Shown here: positions 33,574-43,414 of the stretch, piece after piece
Layout: every line of letters starts with the position of its first letter
Numbering within the stretch: position 1 is the first letter of the stretch
Source of the DNA: Planctomycetota bacterium
Lineage (GTDB): Bacteria; Planctomycetota; Phycisphaerae; Phycisphaerales; UBA1924
NCBI GenBank assembly: GCA_963204725.1
Contig: CAUJHH010000027.1
Location: 1-64,000 of the forward strand
Length of the DNA stretch: 64,000 bases
Reading direction: 5' to 3'
Program-made: the position numbers and the translations under genes
The notes under the pieces: generated by a model
The model's input: the letters and a program-made list of their open reading frames with translations, nothing else
What the model was told of the DNA's origin: nothing
Databases searched by the model: none

Positions 33574-36315
33574 ATGTCCAGTGCTGCGATCGCGGCCTTG
33601 ATGCTCTTGACGGGATGGGTCGGGGTGGAGCCGCGGGAGCGGGTGGATGTCCCCGGTTTCGGCGCGTCGGACTGGGTGAGCGTCGGAACCGATTGCTCGC
33701 GCTTTTGCGCGGGGGACTTTGACGGCGATGGATTCGCCGACGTTGTCACCATCAATGGCAACCGCGATCTCTGCATCGCGCAATCGGTGTGCGGCTGGAA
33801 GGCCGCGCCGTGGGAGGTGCTGGCCAGCGACATCGAGCCCGGGGCGAGCGGTCTGGCGATGGGTGATTTCGATCGTGCGACCCCGGGCACGGAGGTCGTC
33901 GTCATCGATGTCGGGGGCGTGGTGCTCCTTTCAGAGGAGCGCGACGGCAGGTTGCAGTCCCGTCGGCGCATTGATTCACCGGTGCCGGACGCGACATTCG
34001 CTGTTGTGAGGGTGGTCACCGATCGGCGAGGGATCGAGACTGTGCGGGCCACGAGCGCGGGGCGAACCTGGGCGCTCGTCGATGGCGCGTTCGTTGAGGA
34101 CGGGGATGCGAGTTTCTTTGATTCGCGGAGTGGCTTGTCGGGCGCACGATCTGACGACTCGGATGATCCCCGCGCGCCGCTTGTTGCCTTCGCAGCGCCG
34201 CCGTACGACCGTGATGCGAAGCTTGTTGCTCGCATTGCCGGAGACTTCAACGGCGATGGCGTGGATGATGATGCGTTTGTGTATGACTGCCGCGAGCCGA
34301 ATCGGTATCGCGCCGTTCGCGTTGTGATCGCAGCGAATCCGGGTGCGACGGATCAGGATGGTGACGGGCTCACCGACGCGGACGAGGCGATCATCGGGAC
34401 GGATCCCCTCGGGCGTGACACAGATGGGGATGGGCTGCTCGACGGGTGGGAGGTGCACGGCCTGCCGCGCGGGATTGAGTTGGGTGGGCTGATTTCGACC
34501 TACGACCATGCGGTCGCGATCGGGGCTGATGCGGAGGCACGGGATCGCCAACTGGACCCGCTGCGTCAGGACATCATCGTGAATGTTTCGTACTTTGAGG
34601 GGGTCGATCCTGCAAAGTTCCGGGGAGAGATGGCGAGGGCGCAGAGCGCGTATCGCGGGCTCAACTCGACGAACCCTGATGGCTCGACGGGCGTCGCGCT
34701 CCACTTCCGGGAGATCGCGGGTTTCGTGGGAGCGGATGACCAACGGATGCCGTGGTGGGATGTCGGCAACAAGTTCTTTCCCGAGTCCGAGCGAGGATTG
34801 ATGCACTGGCTGCAGGTGACGCCCCACGGCGGCGGGCAGTCGAGCGAGACCGGCGACATGGGTGGGAGCGGCAACGGATGGGCCGTGTTCGCGCACGAGC
34901 TTGGGCATCAGATGTCACTCTCGCATACCGGGGACTCTGCGCCCGGGTGGTGCCCGCTGTACACATCGATGATGAACTATGCGTATTCGTACTCGTTCGA
35001 TGGGGATGGATCGAAGCCGCACTTTTCCAGCGGCGAGTTCCGCGAGGTGATGCTTGATGAGCGACATTTGGTCGAGCGATTGCCATTCCCGATCGAGCGG
35101 CTCGGGTTTCTTTCGAACCACCCGTTTCGCTTTCCGATCAGGGACAACGGCGACGGGACGACGCTCGTCGATTGGAATCAGAACGGCGTGTTCGACGAGG
35201 GCGAGGTGGAGGCCGACATCAACTATGGCGGCTCTACCCACGCGGGCGAGCGGCGCACGCACACGCTGGTGGGCTCTTCGCCGTCGCTCGCGTATATCGG
35301 CGGTGTGTGCATGCTCGCGGCGTCGGACCACAAGCAGACTCGGGTGACGATCAAGGCGCTGCGATCGGGCGAGGAGTGGACGGATGTCGTGGCGGTCGCC
35401 GGATCTGCGACGCGATCCGATCCGGTGCTGGTCGGGGGCGGTGAGCGCGGGGCGATCTTTGTGAGGCGGTTCGATGGGTGGGCGGTAGCGAGCGTGACGC
35501 GATCGGAAACAGATGGAAGTCGGCCGAACGTGGGCGCTCTGCAGCCGATCAAGGGTCTGCCGGACTGCGATCTCTCCGCGCTTGCTGTCGGCGATCGGAT
35601 TCTCCTCGTGTCGCGGCATGACACCGATGCGCTGGAGTGGCGGTGGCTGACGATGGGCGAGAAGCCGGCGGTGGGGGAGCCGACCTCGCTCGAGGCGCGG
35701 TCGATGGTGCCGGTGGGGCTCGCGGTGCATCCGAGCGATGGCTCGGTCACGATCGTCGCCGGCGCGCGCCATGAGAGCAACGGACCGTTCTGTCTGCAGG
35801 TTTCGGGGCTTCGGTTCACTGGGGTGGGGACGGATGGGGAGGTTGGCCTGGAGATCCCCGCCGAGTGGACGCACAACGGCAGGCGTGTGCATTGCACGAG
35901 CCGCCCGGTGCCTGTGTATCGATCTGGAAACGGGCCGGTGCAGTTGGTGGTCTTTCACACGGGCTGGCCGGATGCCAATGGGCTGTGGAGCGGCTGGCGG
36001 ACGACGCGGATCGGTAACGCTGCGCTCGACGGCGGGTGGCTGACCAGTCAGATCTATGACGAGTGGACGCGAGCGCGCGTCGCGATAGGGTTCGCCGATG
36101 GGGCGCAGGGCGCGGTGTACGCCTTTCGCTGGGACTCTGGCGATCATCGCGACTGGGCGACCAACACGATGTTTGTCGCCCACAATGGGTACGGCATCGA
36201 CGAGAAGCCGATGCGAGACTTCAACGACGGGGCGAAGATCTCGCTGTGGGGGATCCGTCAGTCGATCCTCAATATGAGGCCGCTCGCGCGGGAACCGCGC
36301 CCCGAGGGGCGTTGA
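33574..36315 (+). CDS. Large secreted zinc metalloprotease-like protein with FG-GAP and thrombospondin type 3-like segments
   Basis: 913-residue exported protein. After a short hydrophobic start (AAIAALMLLTGWVGVEP) come FG-GAP/VCBS-type beta-propeller segments (CAGDFDGDGFADVVTIN, AGDFNGDGVDDDAF), a thrombospondin type 3-like Ca-binding stretch (DQDGDGLTDADEA, DTDGDGLLDGWEV) around residues 258-290, and then a metzincin-like zinc site HELGHQMSLSH with His441, Glu442, His445 and His451. The following MMNYAYSYSF resembles a Met-turn. The C-terminal 300 residues are again beta-rich. A secreted protease is inferred; the substrate is unknown. GAAGAGGAG lies ten bases upstream of the ATG. Confidence 0.75.
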   Translation: MSSAAIAALMLLTGWVGVEPRERVDVPGFGASDWVSVGTDCSRFCAGDFDGDGFADVVTINGNRDLCIAQSVCGWKAAPWEVLASDIEPGASGLAMGDFDRATPGTEVVVIDVGGVVLLSEERDGRLQSRRRIDSPVPDATFAVVRVVTDRRGIETVRATSAGRTWALVDGAFVEDGDASFFDSRSGLSGARSDDSDDPRAPLVAFAAPPYDRDAKLVARIAGDFNGDGVDDDAFVYDCREPNRYRAVRVVIAANPGATDQDGDGLTDADEAIIGTDPLGRDTDGDGLLDGWEVHGLPRGIELGGLISTYDHAVAIGADAEARDRQLDPLRQDIIVNVSYFEGVDPAKFRGEMARAQSAYRGLNSTNPDGSTGVALHFREIAGFVGADDQRMPWWDVGNKFFPESERGLMHWLQVTPHGGGQSSETGDMGGSGNGWAVFAHELGHQMSLSHTGDSAPGWCPLYTSMMNYAYSYSFDGDGSKPHFSSGEFREVMLDERHLVERLPFPIERLGFLSNHPFRFPIRDNGDGTTLVDWNQNGVFDEGEVEADINYGGSTHAGERRTHTLVGSSPSLAYIGGVCMLAASDHKQTRVTIKALRSGEEWTDVVAVAGSATRSDPVLVGGGERGAIFVRRFDGWAVASVTRSETDGSRPNVGALQPIKGLPDCDLSALAVGDRILLVSRHDTDALEWRWLTMGEKPAVGEPTSLEARSMVPVGLAVHPSDGSVTIVAGARHESNGPFCLQVSGLRFTGVGTDGEVGLEIPAEWTHNGRRVHCTSRPVPVYRSGNGPVQLVVFHTGWPDANGLWSGWRTTRIGNAALDGGWLTSQIYDEWTRARVAIGFADGAQGAVYAFRWDSGDHRDWATNTMFVAHNGYGIDEKPMRDFNDGAKISLWGIRQSILNMRPLAREPRPEGR

Positions 36316-36477
36316 GCGGTTCTGCGGGCTGGCGATTCCGGCTGCATTCTGTGTCCCGAGCGTGTTTGGGGGGCACTCGCGGAGACATGGGCATCTCCAC
36401 GGGCAATGATCCACCCCATTTGGCACGAACCTCGCGGCGGCCGGACCGATACAACTGTGACACTCTCGGAGCGATGC

Positions 36478-37296
36478 ATGTTCGGACGCAAGAAGCACGG
36501 CGGCGATGACCAGGCACAGGACGAGATGCCGAAGGCGAAAAAGACGCCGTTCCAACAGCTCCTGGAGTGGGTCAAGGCGTTTGTGTTTGCGCTGCTGGTG
36601 ATGGTGCCGCTGCGTTCGTCGCTGATCGACTGGTTTGACGTTCCTTCGGGTTCGATGGAGCCGACGATCGTTCCTGGCGACCGGATCTTTGTGAACAAGC
36701 TCGCATATGGGCTGCGCGTGCCGCTGACGGACGAACCGTGCCGCTGGATCACGAAGTGGGACTCGCCGGAGCGTGGCGAGATCGTGATCTGCTATTCGCC
36801 GGAGGTGGGGCACATCCGGCTGGTGAAGCGGATCATCGGCGTGGGCGGGGACATCATCGAGTTCCGGAACGCCAAGTTGATCGTGAACGGCATCGAGGCG
36901 GAGTATGGCCCGTTGGAGGAGGAGATCCAGGGCCAGATCGACGGGGGGCGGTTCGGCATCATGCGGTTCGCGCGCGAGTCGATCGAGGAGCGTTCGCATC
37001 CGTTGGTGTGGTCGCCGAACGATCCGAAGCAGCGGGGACGAACGGGATTCTTCGCCGGGCCTCCGTGGAACCAGCCGACGTGGACACCTTCGGACTTCGG
37101 GCCGATCGAGGTTCCGAAGGGGAAGGTCTTTGTGAGCGGGGACAGCCGCGATCAGAGCAAGGATTCTCGCTACTTCGGCTTCATCGATGAGGGGCAGGTG
37201 GTGGGGAGGAGCCCGACCGTGGTCTTCTCCTGGCGATGGAACAAGGGACGGGGATTGCAGATCAAGTGGGACCGGTTCTTCCGCGGCTTTGAGTGA
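36478..37296 (+). CDS. lepB: Signal peptidase I
   Basis: Inner-membrane protease that removes signal peptides from exported proteins. The 272-residue protein has a membrane helix at residues 32-50 (VKAFVFALLVMVPLRSSLI), the nucleophile Ser59 in PSGSMEPTI, the general base Lys117 in RLVKRIIG and the conserved GDSRDQSKDSRYFG near the C-terminus. A 60-residue loop between the Lys and the GDSRDQS box is longer than usual and Pro/Trp-rich. The ATG at 36478 has a GGAG six bases upstream; an in-frame ATG at 36406 is rejected. It converges on yebC with a 15-base gap. Confidence 0.93.
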   Translation: MFGRKKHGGDDQAQDEMPKAKKTPFQQLLEWVKAFVFALLVMVPLRSSLIDWFDVPSGSMEPTIVPGDRIFVNKLAYGLRVPLTDEPCRWITKWDSPERGEIVICYSPEVGHIRLVKRIIGVGGDIIEFRNAKLIVNGIEAEYGPLEEEIQGQIDGGRFGIMRFARESIEERSHPLVWSPNDPKQRGRTGFFAGPPWNQPTWTPSDFGPIEVPKGKVFVSGDSRDQSKDSRYFGFIDEGQVVGRSPTVVFSWRWNKGRGLQIKWDRFFRGFE

Positions 37297-37311
37297 GTGG
37301 AGGGCCGTGGT

Positions 37312-38079
37312 TCACGCGTCGAGGGCCTCGTCGGGTATCAGCCCGTTGTGGTAGACCTTCTGGACATCGTCGTTGTCGTCGATCGCATCGATGAGTCTGA
37401 TCAGGGTCTGCGCCGGCTCCAACGCGATTTCGACGCTGGTTGTCGGGACCATGGCGAGCTCTGCCTCGATGATCTTGAGACCTGCGCGTTCGACGCCGTC
37501 CTTGACGACCTGGAACTCTGTCGGTTTGCTCAGGATGGTCCAGACACGCTCGGAGGTGTCGTCGTCATCGGCGGGCTCCGGCGCCTGCACGTCGTCGGCG
37601 CCCGCTTCGAGTGCGGACTCGAAGAGTGCGTCATCCAGGTTGTTGCCCTGTTCGACGAGGATTCTGCCCCTGGTCTCGAACATGTAGCCGACGGAACCGG
37701 TGTTTCCGAGATTGCCCCCGTGCTTCTCGAAGATCAGTCGAAGGTCCGTCACCGTGCGGGCCCGGTTGTTGGTCAGCGCGTCCACCACGATGGCCACGCC
37801 ACCCGGGCCATATCCCTCGTACCTGACGGGGTCCCAGTCCTCCGCGCCGACCTCGCCGATCCCTTTCTGGATCGCGCGGTCGATTGTGTCCTTGGGCATG
37901 TTCGCGTAGCGTGCGTCGTCGATCGCGTAGCGGAGCGTGGTGTTCGCGGAGGGATCTGGCCCACCCTGACGGGCGGCGGACATGAGGGCGCGTGCGCACT
38001 TGGTCCAGACCTTGCCCCGTCGTTTGTCGACGACCGCTTTGCGGTGCTTGATCTTGCTCCACTTGTTGTGGCCGGCCAT
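37312..38079 (-). CDS. yebC: YebC/PmpR family regulatory protein
   Basis: Conserved cytoplasmic protein family implicated in DNA-binding regulation and, more recently, in translation of proline-rich motifs. The 255-residue protein starts MAGHNKWSKIKHRKAVVDK and has YEGYGPGGVAIVVDALTNNR and GGNLGNTGSVGYMF, all typical. It lies 41 bases after the TPR lipoprotein gene on the same strand and may be the last gene of the nusA-infB transcript. Confidence 0.93.
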   Translation of the reverse strand: MAGHNKWSKIKHRKAVVDKRRGKVWTKCARALMSAARQGGPDPSANTTLRYAIDDARYANMPKDTIDRAIQKGIGEVGAEDWDPVRYEGYGPGGVAIVVDALTNNRARTVTDLRLIFEKHGGNLGNTGSVGYMFETRGRILVEQGNNLDDALFESALEAGADDVQAPEPADDDDTSERVWTILSKPTEFQVVKDGVERAGLKIIEAELAMVPTTSVEIALEPAQTLIRLIDAIDDNDDVQKVYHNGLIPDEALDA

Positions 38080-38120
38080 CGCGTGCCCCTGTGCTCGAAC
38101 GATTCGGATGCACTGCTACC

Positions 38121-41100
38121 TTAGCGCGGCGTCTCTCGAGAGTGGAGGGGCGTGGGAGGCGGGCCCGAGATCGTGGGAGAGGCTTGCGGACTGGATCGGA
38201 GGCGCATGGGCGCGATCGCGGGGTCGCCGTTGGCGCGGGCTGCGCTCAGCTTCGATTCCAGAGCGGCGAGGAGTGTGGGGTGTTCGGGATCGGCGCGGCC
38301 GAGCGCTGCGAGTTCTGACATGCGGCGTTCGAGCGTTGCGAGTGCGTGCGCCCACTGGTCGATCGCGTCCTCTTTCCGGTCGCCTGCCCAGAGCGCGTCG
38401 CCGTAGTGGTCGATGGAGACGGGTGAGCCACCCGACGCGTCGATGAGGATGGCTCGCTCCAGCAGCGTGATGGCTCCTTCGGTGACCGAGCCGTCGGGGT
38501 TGGCATCGTCGTCGATGAGGCCCTGCTGGTAGCGGAGCCAGCCGATGGAGTCGATCACGTTGGGGTCGTTGGGCTCGAGACGGAACGCGAGTTCCAGGAG
38601 TGATGCGGCCTCGGGGAGGTCGCGTCCCTGTTCCAGGAGCGTGTAGCCGAGGTTGTTGGCGGCCATGGCGTGCGTGGGATCGAGCGTCAGCGTGAGTCGG
38701 TAGACGTCGTGCGAGTCCTCGGCGCGGTCCTCGGCGACGGCCATCGCGTTGGCGACGATGAAAGCGATCTCCGCGCGGGCGCGGTCGAGCGTGGCGTCCG
38801 GGCGGAGGGCGAGGTCGCCGTCGGGATGGATCGGAGAAAGGACGCTCGTTGCGTCCTCGAGCGTTGTGATTGTTTCAAGGATTGCGCGGAGGTCTGTGGC
38901 GTTTCCGGCAACGACGACGAGCCGCACGGCACCGAGCGCGAGTTCCGGGTCGTAGGGATTGCCTTGCTGGAGTTCGTCGATGACGATGGAGAGCGCGATC
39001 TCGTTGCGATCGTTGGCGACGAGCGATCCGATTGCGGCGCGCGCCGGACGAGAGCCGAGCGAGGGCGCGTCGGACCGCGCACGCTCGATCGCGCCGAGCA
39101 GATCGCGCTCCGTGGCGTCGGGATCCGAGGCGAGCAGTGCGATCCGGATCTCGTGGATGCCCGGAGCCATCGCCTGCGAGCGATCGGCAACGGCGGCGAT
39201 CAGGCGGACGGCTCCGCGGATCTGTGCGAGGTCCTTGGATGTGGACGCGGCCGGGGCGACATCGGCGAGCATGAGCTGGAGCGTCGCGCTCTGGGTCGGC
39301 GTGAGCGTCGCGTCGGCCGGGATGTCGCGCTCGAGCGTGGAGGCGGCGTCGAGGACCATGCCGGCGGCGGCCTGCTCACGCGAGAGCGAGATGGTGGCGT
39401 CGATCGGACGGGGGAGGTCGGAGAGTCGGGCGAGGGCGAAGGCGGTTGCTTCGCCGGGGAGCGCGAGCGGGCCTCGGAGCAGCGTCTCGTATGAGCTTGC
39501 GATCTCGTCGCTCGGATACTCCGAGAGGTACGACTCGAGGAACGTGCGGGCTTCGGAGGGGGACGAGGCGGCGAGGACCCTCGCGTTGGCGATCGCGAGC
39601 GTCGTCGACCCGGGTCGCGAGGCCCGCATGGACGTGAGCAACGCGGTAGCCCGGGCCATTGCACCGGGGTCGGTCTGTGCGAGTCGCTCCCATACGGTGA
39701 CCAGTGTCTGCATCGCCCGTCGATCATCCGGATCGGACTGGATCAGCGAGGCGAGTTCCTGCTCGGCCTGGCTGAGGAGGTTGCGTTGCACGGCATCCTG
39801 GGCGTTGAGCGTGCGGAGCAAGCGGCTCGACGGCACGGCCTCACGCAGGTCTCTGTAGACAGCGAAGAGCTTGTCCTGATCGGCCAGGGGTGCGCCCGGG
39901 CGGAAGAGGCCGGCGAGGCGTTCGTAGATTGACTCGTCGAAGGGATCGATCTCCACAGCGCGACGAAGCAGCGTCTCTGCGAGCACGGCGTCACGCCGCA
40001 GCACAGCGATCTCCGTTGCGACGACGAGGGACTGGACTGTTGATTCTCTGGTGAGGGCTTCGTCGATGGCGATCGACGCGGCGTCGGGGCGCTGCAGTGC
40101 GGCGAGGACGCGGGCCCGTGAGGCGGGTGTGCGAATGGCGGCGAGGAGCGTGTCGGCGAGCGCGGCATCGCCTGCGCCTGCTGCGATCAGCGCTTGGGTG
40201 GCGAGCCCTGCGTCGCTTTGGAAGCGAGCTCCGTTGTGGAGCGTGTGGGAGGCGTCGGCCCACTCCCCTCTGGCGTTCCGAAGCGCGGCCAGGAGCGAAG
40301 CACGAGAAGGAGAGGTGCGGGCACTTTCTGAGAGTTCGGGCGAAGCGGCGAGGCGTGCGCCGAGCGGAGTCTGAACGAGCTGGAACGCGAGCGTCTGGAT
40401 GATGAGCGGTTGGCGGTCGATGAGGGACGAGATCGATGGCGACGCGACAGATGGGTTGGCGTCGAGGGTCGAGACCCAGGCCCTGGCAACCTCGGCATCG
40501 TGTGGAAACAAGACGAGGTGCGATTCGAGAACGCCTCCTGCACTCGCGGGATGGATGGCAACGGCGGCGCGGGCGAGACGGCTCTCGATGGTCGGCGTGA
40601 TGCGGGGCTCGGGCGCACCTGCGAGCTGGGCTTCGTGGCGGGCAAGGGCGGGCAGTTCGGCGACGGCTCGGGCCAGAAGCGGGCCGAGATCGGTGTGAGC
40701 CGCGAGAGAGCCGAGGAGTTCGAGATGGCGATCATCAACACGGAGACCGGCGTTTGCGATGTCGTCGAGCAGCGTGAGCGCGGCCTCGGCGGGCATCCCT
40801 GCGCGGGCGAGAACGTAGACACGGCGTTCGGTGATTGCGGATGGATCGAACGATGGCAAGGCCGCGGCAAGGTCGTATGCGGCCAACGCTTTGGCCGTGT
40901 CGCCGAGACGGGACCACCCATCTCCGGCGTCTCGGGCGAGATCGCTCCGACGCCGGGCGAGCGTTTGGAGGTCGGTGCGGTAGGCGGTGGTGGAAGTGAA
41001 CTGGAGCGACGCTCCGCTGGCTGCCTGGAGTGCTTCGCTTCCGGCGGAGACGTAGCCGAGTCTGTGGAGTGCCTGGCCGAGCACGGCGTAGGTGATCACG

Positions 41101-41789
41101 GGGATGGCGGGATCTTCGCCATCGGCATGCTGCTCGATGGCGGCGGCGAGATAGCGGGCGGCGGCGGCGTTGTCGGCGCGATCGAGCGCCGCCTGACCGA
41201 GCGCGAGGTACGCGCGCGGCTCGACGAGTCCGAGATCGACCGCGCGCTGGTAGGCGGCGGTTGCGCCGAATCGCTGGCTGGTGTTGGAGAGGATGTCTCC
41301 GCGCAGACGCCAGATCTCGGGGCGTGTCGGGTCGGCGTTGGCGGCTTCGTCGAGGAATCCGATCGCGTTTGCGGGTTTGTCCGCGTTGGCGGCGACGCGA
41401 GCCCGTGCGTACAGCCGGAGGCAGGTTTCTCTGGCGGCGTCGTCGGGGAGGGGATCTGGCGGATCAACGTGCTTTGTCGGGACATCACCGGCGAGTTGCG
41501 GCAGGAGCTCACGGAGCGGGGTGAGAGCTTCGGGCGGGGTCGGCTGCAGCCTCGTGACGAGTGAGCTGTCGAGACCCGAGGAGGCGGGAAACTCGGACAT
41601 CGCCGGCGAGCGAGATTGGCGTCGAGCGAGATCCTCGATCGCGTGGATGGAGGGTGCGACCGCGGGATCGCGGGTTCGCGCGGGTGCGACACCGGCCGCC
41701 GGGGGTCGCGTCGCGCACGAGCTCATCGCAAGCGGTAGTCCCGCGACCAGAAGCACTCGCAGCGCCCGGTTGATCGATCTGGTTGGCAT
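38121..41789 (-). CDS. Large TPR-repeat lipoprotein
   Basis: 1222-residue protein with a lipobox (VLLVAGLPLAMSSC) and then almost entirely helical repeats, including recognisable TPR units early (RPEIWRLRGDILSNTSQRFG, VEPRAYLALGQAALDRADN) and late (MAANNLGYTLLEQGRDLPEA, DPNVIDSIGWLRYQQGL). The family resembles long TPR proteins of planctomycetes thought to act in envelope processes; no catalytic motif is seen. ATG 41789 is chosen because the lipobox signal follows; the frame is open a further 290 bases upstream, but this overlaps the next gene. It follows the HhH-like gene by 40 bases. Confidence 0.8.
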   Translation of the reverse strand: MPTRSINRALRVLLVAGLPLAMSSCATRPPAAGVAPARTRDPAVAPSIHAIEDLARRQSRSPAMSEFPASSGLDSSLVTRLQPTPPEALTPLRELLPQLAGDVPTKHVDPPDPLPDDAARETCLRLYARARVAANADKPANAIGFLDEAANADPTRPEIWRLRGDILSNTSQRFGATAAYQRAVDLGLVEPRAYLALGQAALDRADNAAAARYLAAAIEQHADGEDPAIPVITYAVLGQALHRLGYVSAGSEALQAASGASLQFTSTTAYRTDLQTLARRRSDLARDAGDGWSRLGDTAKALAAYDLAAALPSFDPSAITERRVYVLARAGMPAEAALTLLDDIANAGLRVDDRHLELLGSLAAHTDLGPLLARAVAELPALARHEAQLAGAPEPRITPTIESRLARAAVAIHPASAGGVLESHLVLFPHDAEVARAWVSTLDANPSVASPSISSLIDRQPLIIQTLAFQLVQTPLGARLAASPELSESARTSPSRASLLAALRNARGEWADASHTLHNGARFQSDAGLATQALIAAGAGDAALADTLLAAIRTPASRARVLAALQRPDAASIAIDEALTRESTVQSLVVATEIAVLRRDAVLAETLLRRAVEIDPFDESIYERLAGLFRPGAPLADQDKLFAVYRDLREAVPSSRLLRTLNAQDAVQRNLLSQAEQELASLIQSDPDDRRAMQTLVTVWERLAQTDPGAMARATALLTSMRASRPGSTTLAIANARVLAASSPSEARTFLESYLSEYPSDEIASSYETLLRGPLALPGEATAFALARLSDLPRPIDATISLSREQAAAGMVLDAASTLERDIPADATLTPTQSATLQLMLADVAPAASTSKDLAQIRGAVRLIAAVADRSQAMAPGIHEIRIALLASDPDATERDLLGAIERARSDAPSLGSRPARAAIGSLVANDRNEIALSIVIDELQQGNPYDPELALGAVRLVVVAGNATDLRAILETITTLEDATSVLSPIHPDGDLALRPDATLDRARAEIAFIVANAMAVAEDRAEDSHDVYRLTLTLDPTHAMAANNLGYTLLEQGRDLPEAASLLELAFRLEPNDPNVIDSIGWLRYQQGLIDDDANPDGSVTEGAITLLERAILIDASGGSPVSIDHYGDALWAGDRKEDAIDQWAHALATLERRMSELAALGRADPEHPTLLAALESKLSAARANGDPAIAPMRLRSSPQASPTISGPPPTPLHSRETPR

Positions 41790-41829
41790 TGGTTGAGGGT
41801 ATGTGCGAGACCGGGTGTGGGGTTGCGGG

Positions 41830-42552
41830 TCAGGCCTGGGCACGCCTTCGCGGGGTCTTGGGAGCTTTGGGGCTGCGGGTGCCTGTCTTTGGCTTGGCGC
41901 CAGCGGACTTTCGAGCGGGCGTCGCGGGCCTATCGGCGTCGAGCATGCGCTCCATGCGGAGATGGAACGCCACGGACTCTTCGGCGCGGATGTGGTGCTC
42001 AAGCCAGGAGGCGCATTCTGCGTGGGGCGATGACTCGAGTTCGGCGGGGATGGCTTCCTGCTCCGCGAGGGCGGCGACAACCCGGGCGTCGACCGGCACG
42101 GTGTGAGCTCCGATCGCGAGGAGGCAGACGCGGGCGCTCACGAACGCGGGCATGCCATCCAGAGCGTCGAGATAGGCGCGGGCCTCTCGCTTGGGGAGCG
42201 TTGCGAGGTGGACGAGGGTGAGCTCGTGCTCACGCCGATAGATGTCGTTGAGCACGGAACGGAGACGCAGCGAGCGTTCCGCGAGATGCTTGTCTCCACG
42301 GCCGACCATCTGCTCGAGTTCGTGTGGGAGGCAGACGCGGAGTTCGTTGTAGTCGGCGGTCGCGGACTCGACGCCGGCGAGCGCTCGCTCGGCGGCCTGG
42401 AGGCCGGCCTCCCAGATGAAAAAGGCGCGGACCAATTCCGCGACGATCGGATCGAGCGCGTGGGAGGACCGATACGCCGGGGTGGTCTCTTCGCCGAGCG
42501 CCGGGAGCTTCTTCATGAACGTGTGGAGCTTCTTGACGGGATCCGCGCTCAC
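41830..42552 (-). CDS. HhH-GPD-like (endonuclease III-related) protein lacking the catalytic Lys
   Basis: 240-residue all-helical protein. Residues 112-160 follow the endonuclease III helix-hairpin-helix layout: LATLPKREARAYLDALDGMP, then RVCLLAIGAHTVPVDARV, in which Asp155 matches the catalytic Asp of the VDTHV motif. The position of the Schiff-base Lys (GVGRKTA in Nth) is occupied by Phe (GMPAFVS), and the four-Cys iron-sulfur motif is absent. The Lys/Arg/Pro tail (residues 210-240) could bind nucleic acid. The assignment is a motif-based inference. Its ATG overlaps the rbfA stop (ATGA), an unusual place for a repair-like protein, so an RNA-related role is possible. Confidence 0.55.
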   Translation of the reverse strand: MSADPVKKLHTFMKKLPALGEETTPAYRSSHALDPIVAELVRAFFIWEAGLQAAERALAGVESATADYNELRVCLPHELEQMVGRGDKHLAERSLRLRSVLNDIYRREHELTLVHLATLPKREARAYLDALDGMPAFVSARVCLLAIGAHTVPVDARVVAALAEQEAIPAELESSPHAECASWLEHHIRAEESVAFHLRMERMLDADRPATPARKSAGAKPKTGTRSPKAPKTPRRRAQA

Positions 42553-42998
42553 TGAGCGGCTTCCTCCTGCGTGTCGGGATCCGAGTGATCGGGTTCGGAG
42601 TCAGAAAGCGTAGCTTCGGAAGGATTGGCGTTCGAGTCGATTTCGCCCTTGGCGGCACGCTCCTCGGCGACCTTGGCGAGGGCCTCGAAGACACCGGCTT
42701 GCTTCTTCAGTGAGGCGTCAACCCTGAAGTGGAGGTCGGGTGTGTATCGCAGATCGACTTTTTCGGAGATCTCGTGGCGGATGTGGCGTGCCGCAGCGCG
42801 AAGACCGTGGAGCGTCAGTTCCTGTCTTTCGGCGGGGAGCACGGAGATCATAATGGTGGCGGCTTTGAGGTCGGGGGAGACGGTGATCTTGGTGATCGTG
42901 ATGAGGCCGCGGATCCGGGGGTCCTGGAAGCCGCGGGTGAGCACGTCCTGCACGGCTGGTCGGAGGAGCGAGGCGATCTGGTCTGCGCGGCGGTTCAT
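42549..42998 (-). CDS. rbfA: Ribosome-binding factor A
   Basis: Assists maturation of the 30S subunit by binding near the 16S rRNA 5' end. The 149-residue protein has the KH-like RbfA fold with RRADQIASLLRPAVQDVL, DPRIRGLITITKITVSPDL and RHEISEKVDLRYTPDLHF, and an acidic Glu/Asp/Ser tail longer than usual. Its ATG overlaps the ylxP stop (ATGA), and its own stop overlaps the following gene in the same way. Confidence 0.92.
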   Translation of the reverse strand: MNRRADQIASLLRPAVQDVLTRGFQDPRIRGLITITKITVSPDLKAATIMISVLPAERQELTLHGLRAAARHIRHEISEKVDLRYTPDLHFRVDASLKKQAGVFEALAKVAEERAAKGEIDSNANPSEATLSDSEPDHSDPDTQEEAAQ

Positions 42999-43390
42999 GC
43001 GTTTGCGGGTCCGTTCTCGTTCGTCGCTCTTCGGAACATTTCTTCGGCGAGGGTGCCATCGGGGTCGGGGTCGATCGGCGTGATCTCGTCGTCGGGGAGC
43101 ATCTGGTCGTGGATCACGCGGCGTGAGGTGATTGCAGCCTCCGCGTCGTGCAGCCCGCGGAGCTTGTCCGACACATGGTCCAGGACCTCTCCGACGCGAC
43201 GGCCGTCGCGGGCAACGACGGCGATGGCGACGCGTGCGAGGTTGAGGAGGTCCGGATCGCCGACTTCGGCGACGGCTGCCATGTGCTCGCGATGGATGCG
43301 GTCCTTGAGAGAGGAGACGACGCGGCGTTTGTCCTTGAGGGACGTCGCGTCGTGGATGAGCAGGTCGAACTGGAGTATGCCGATCACCAT
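42995..43390 (-). CDS. ylxP: DUF503 family protein (YlxP)
   Basis: 131-residue protein beginning MVIGILQFDLLIHDATSLKD, with RRVVSSLKDRIHREHMAAVAE, the DUF503 pattern. YlxP homologues sit between infB and rbfA in many bacteria and are thought to help ribosome assembly. It is 24 bases after infB and overlaps rbfA by four bases. The C-terminal 45 residues are an acidic extension beyond the usual ~95-residue length. Confidence 0.9.
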   Translation of the reverse strand: MVIGILQFDLLIHDATSLKDKRRVVSSLKDRIHREHMAAVAEVGDPDLLNLARVAIAVVARDGRRVGEVLDHVSDKLRGLHDAEAAITSRRVIHDQMLPDDEITPIDPDPDGTLAEEMFRRATNENGPANA

Positions 43391-43414
43391 GGGTGGTTTG
43401 GGAGTCGCCCGGCA

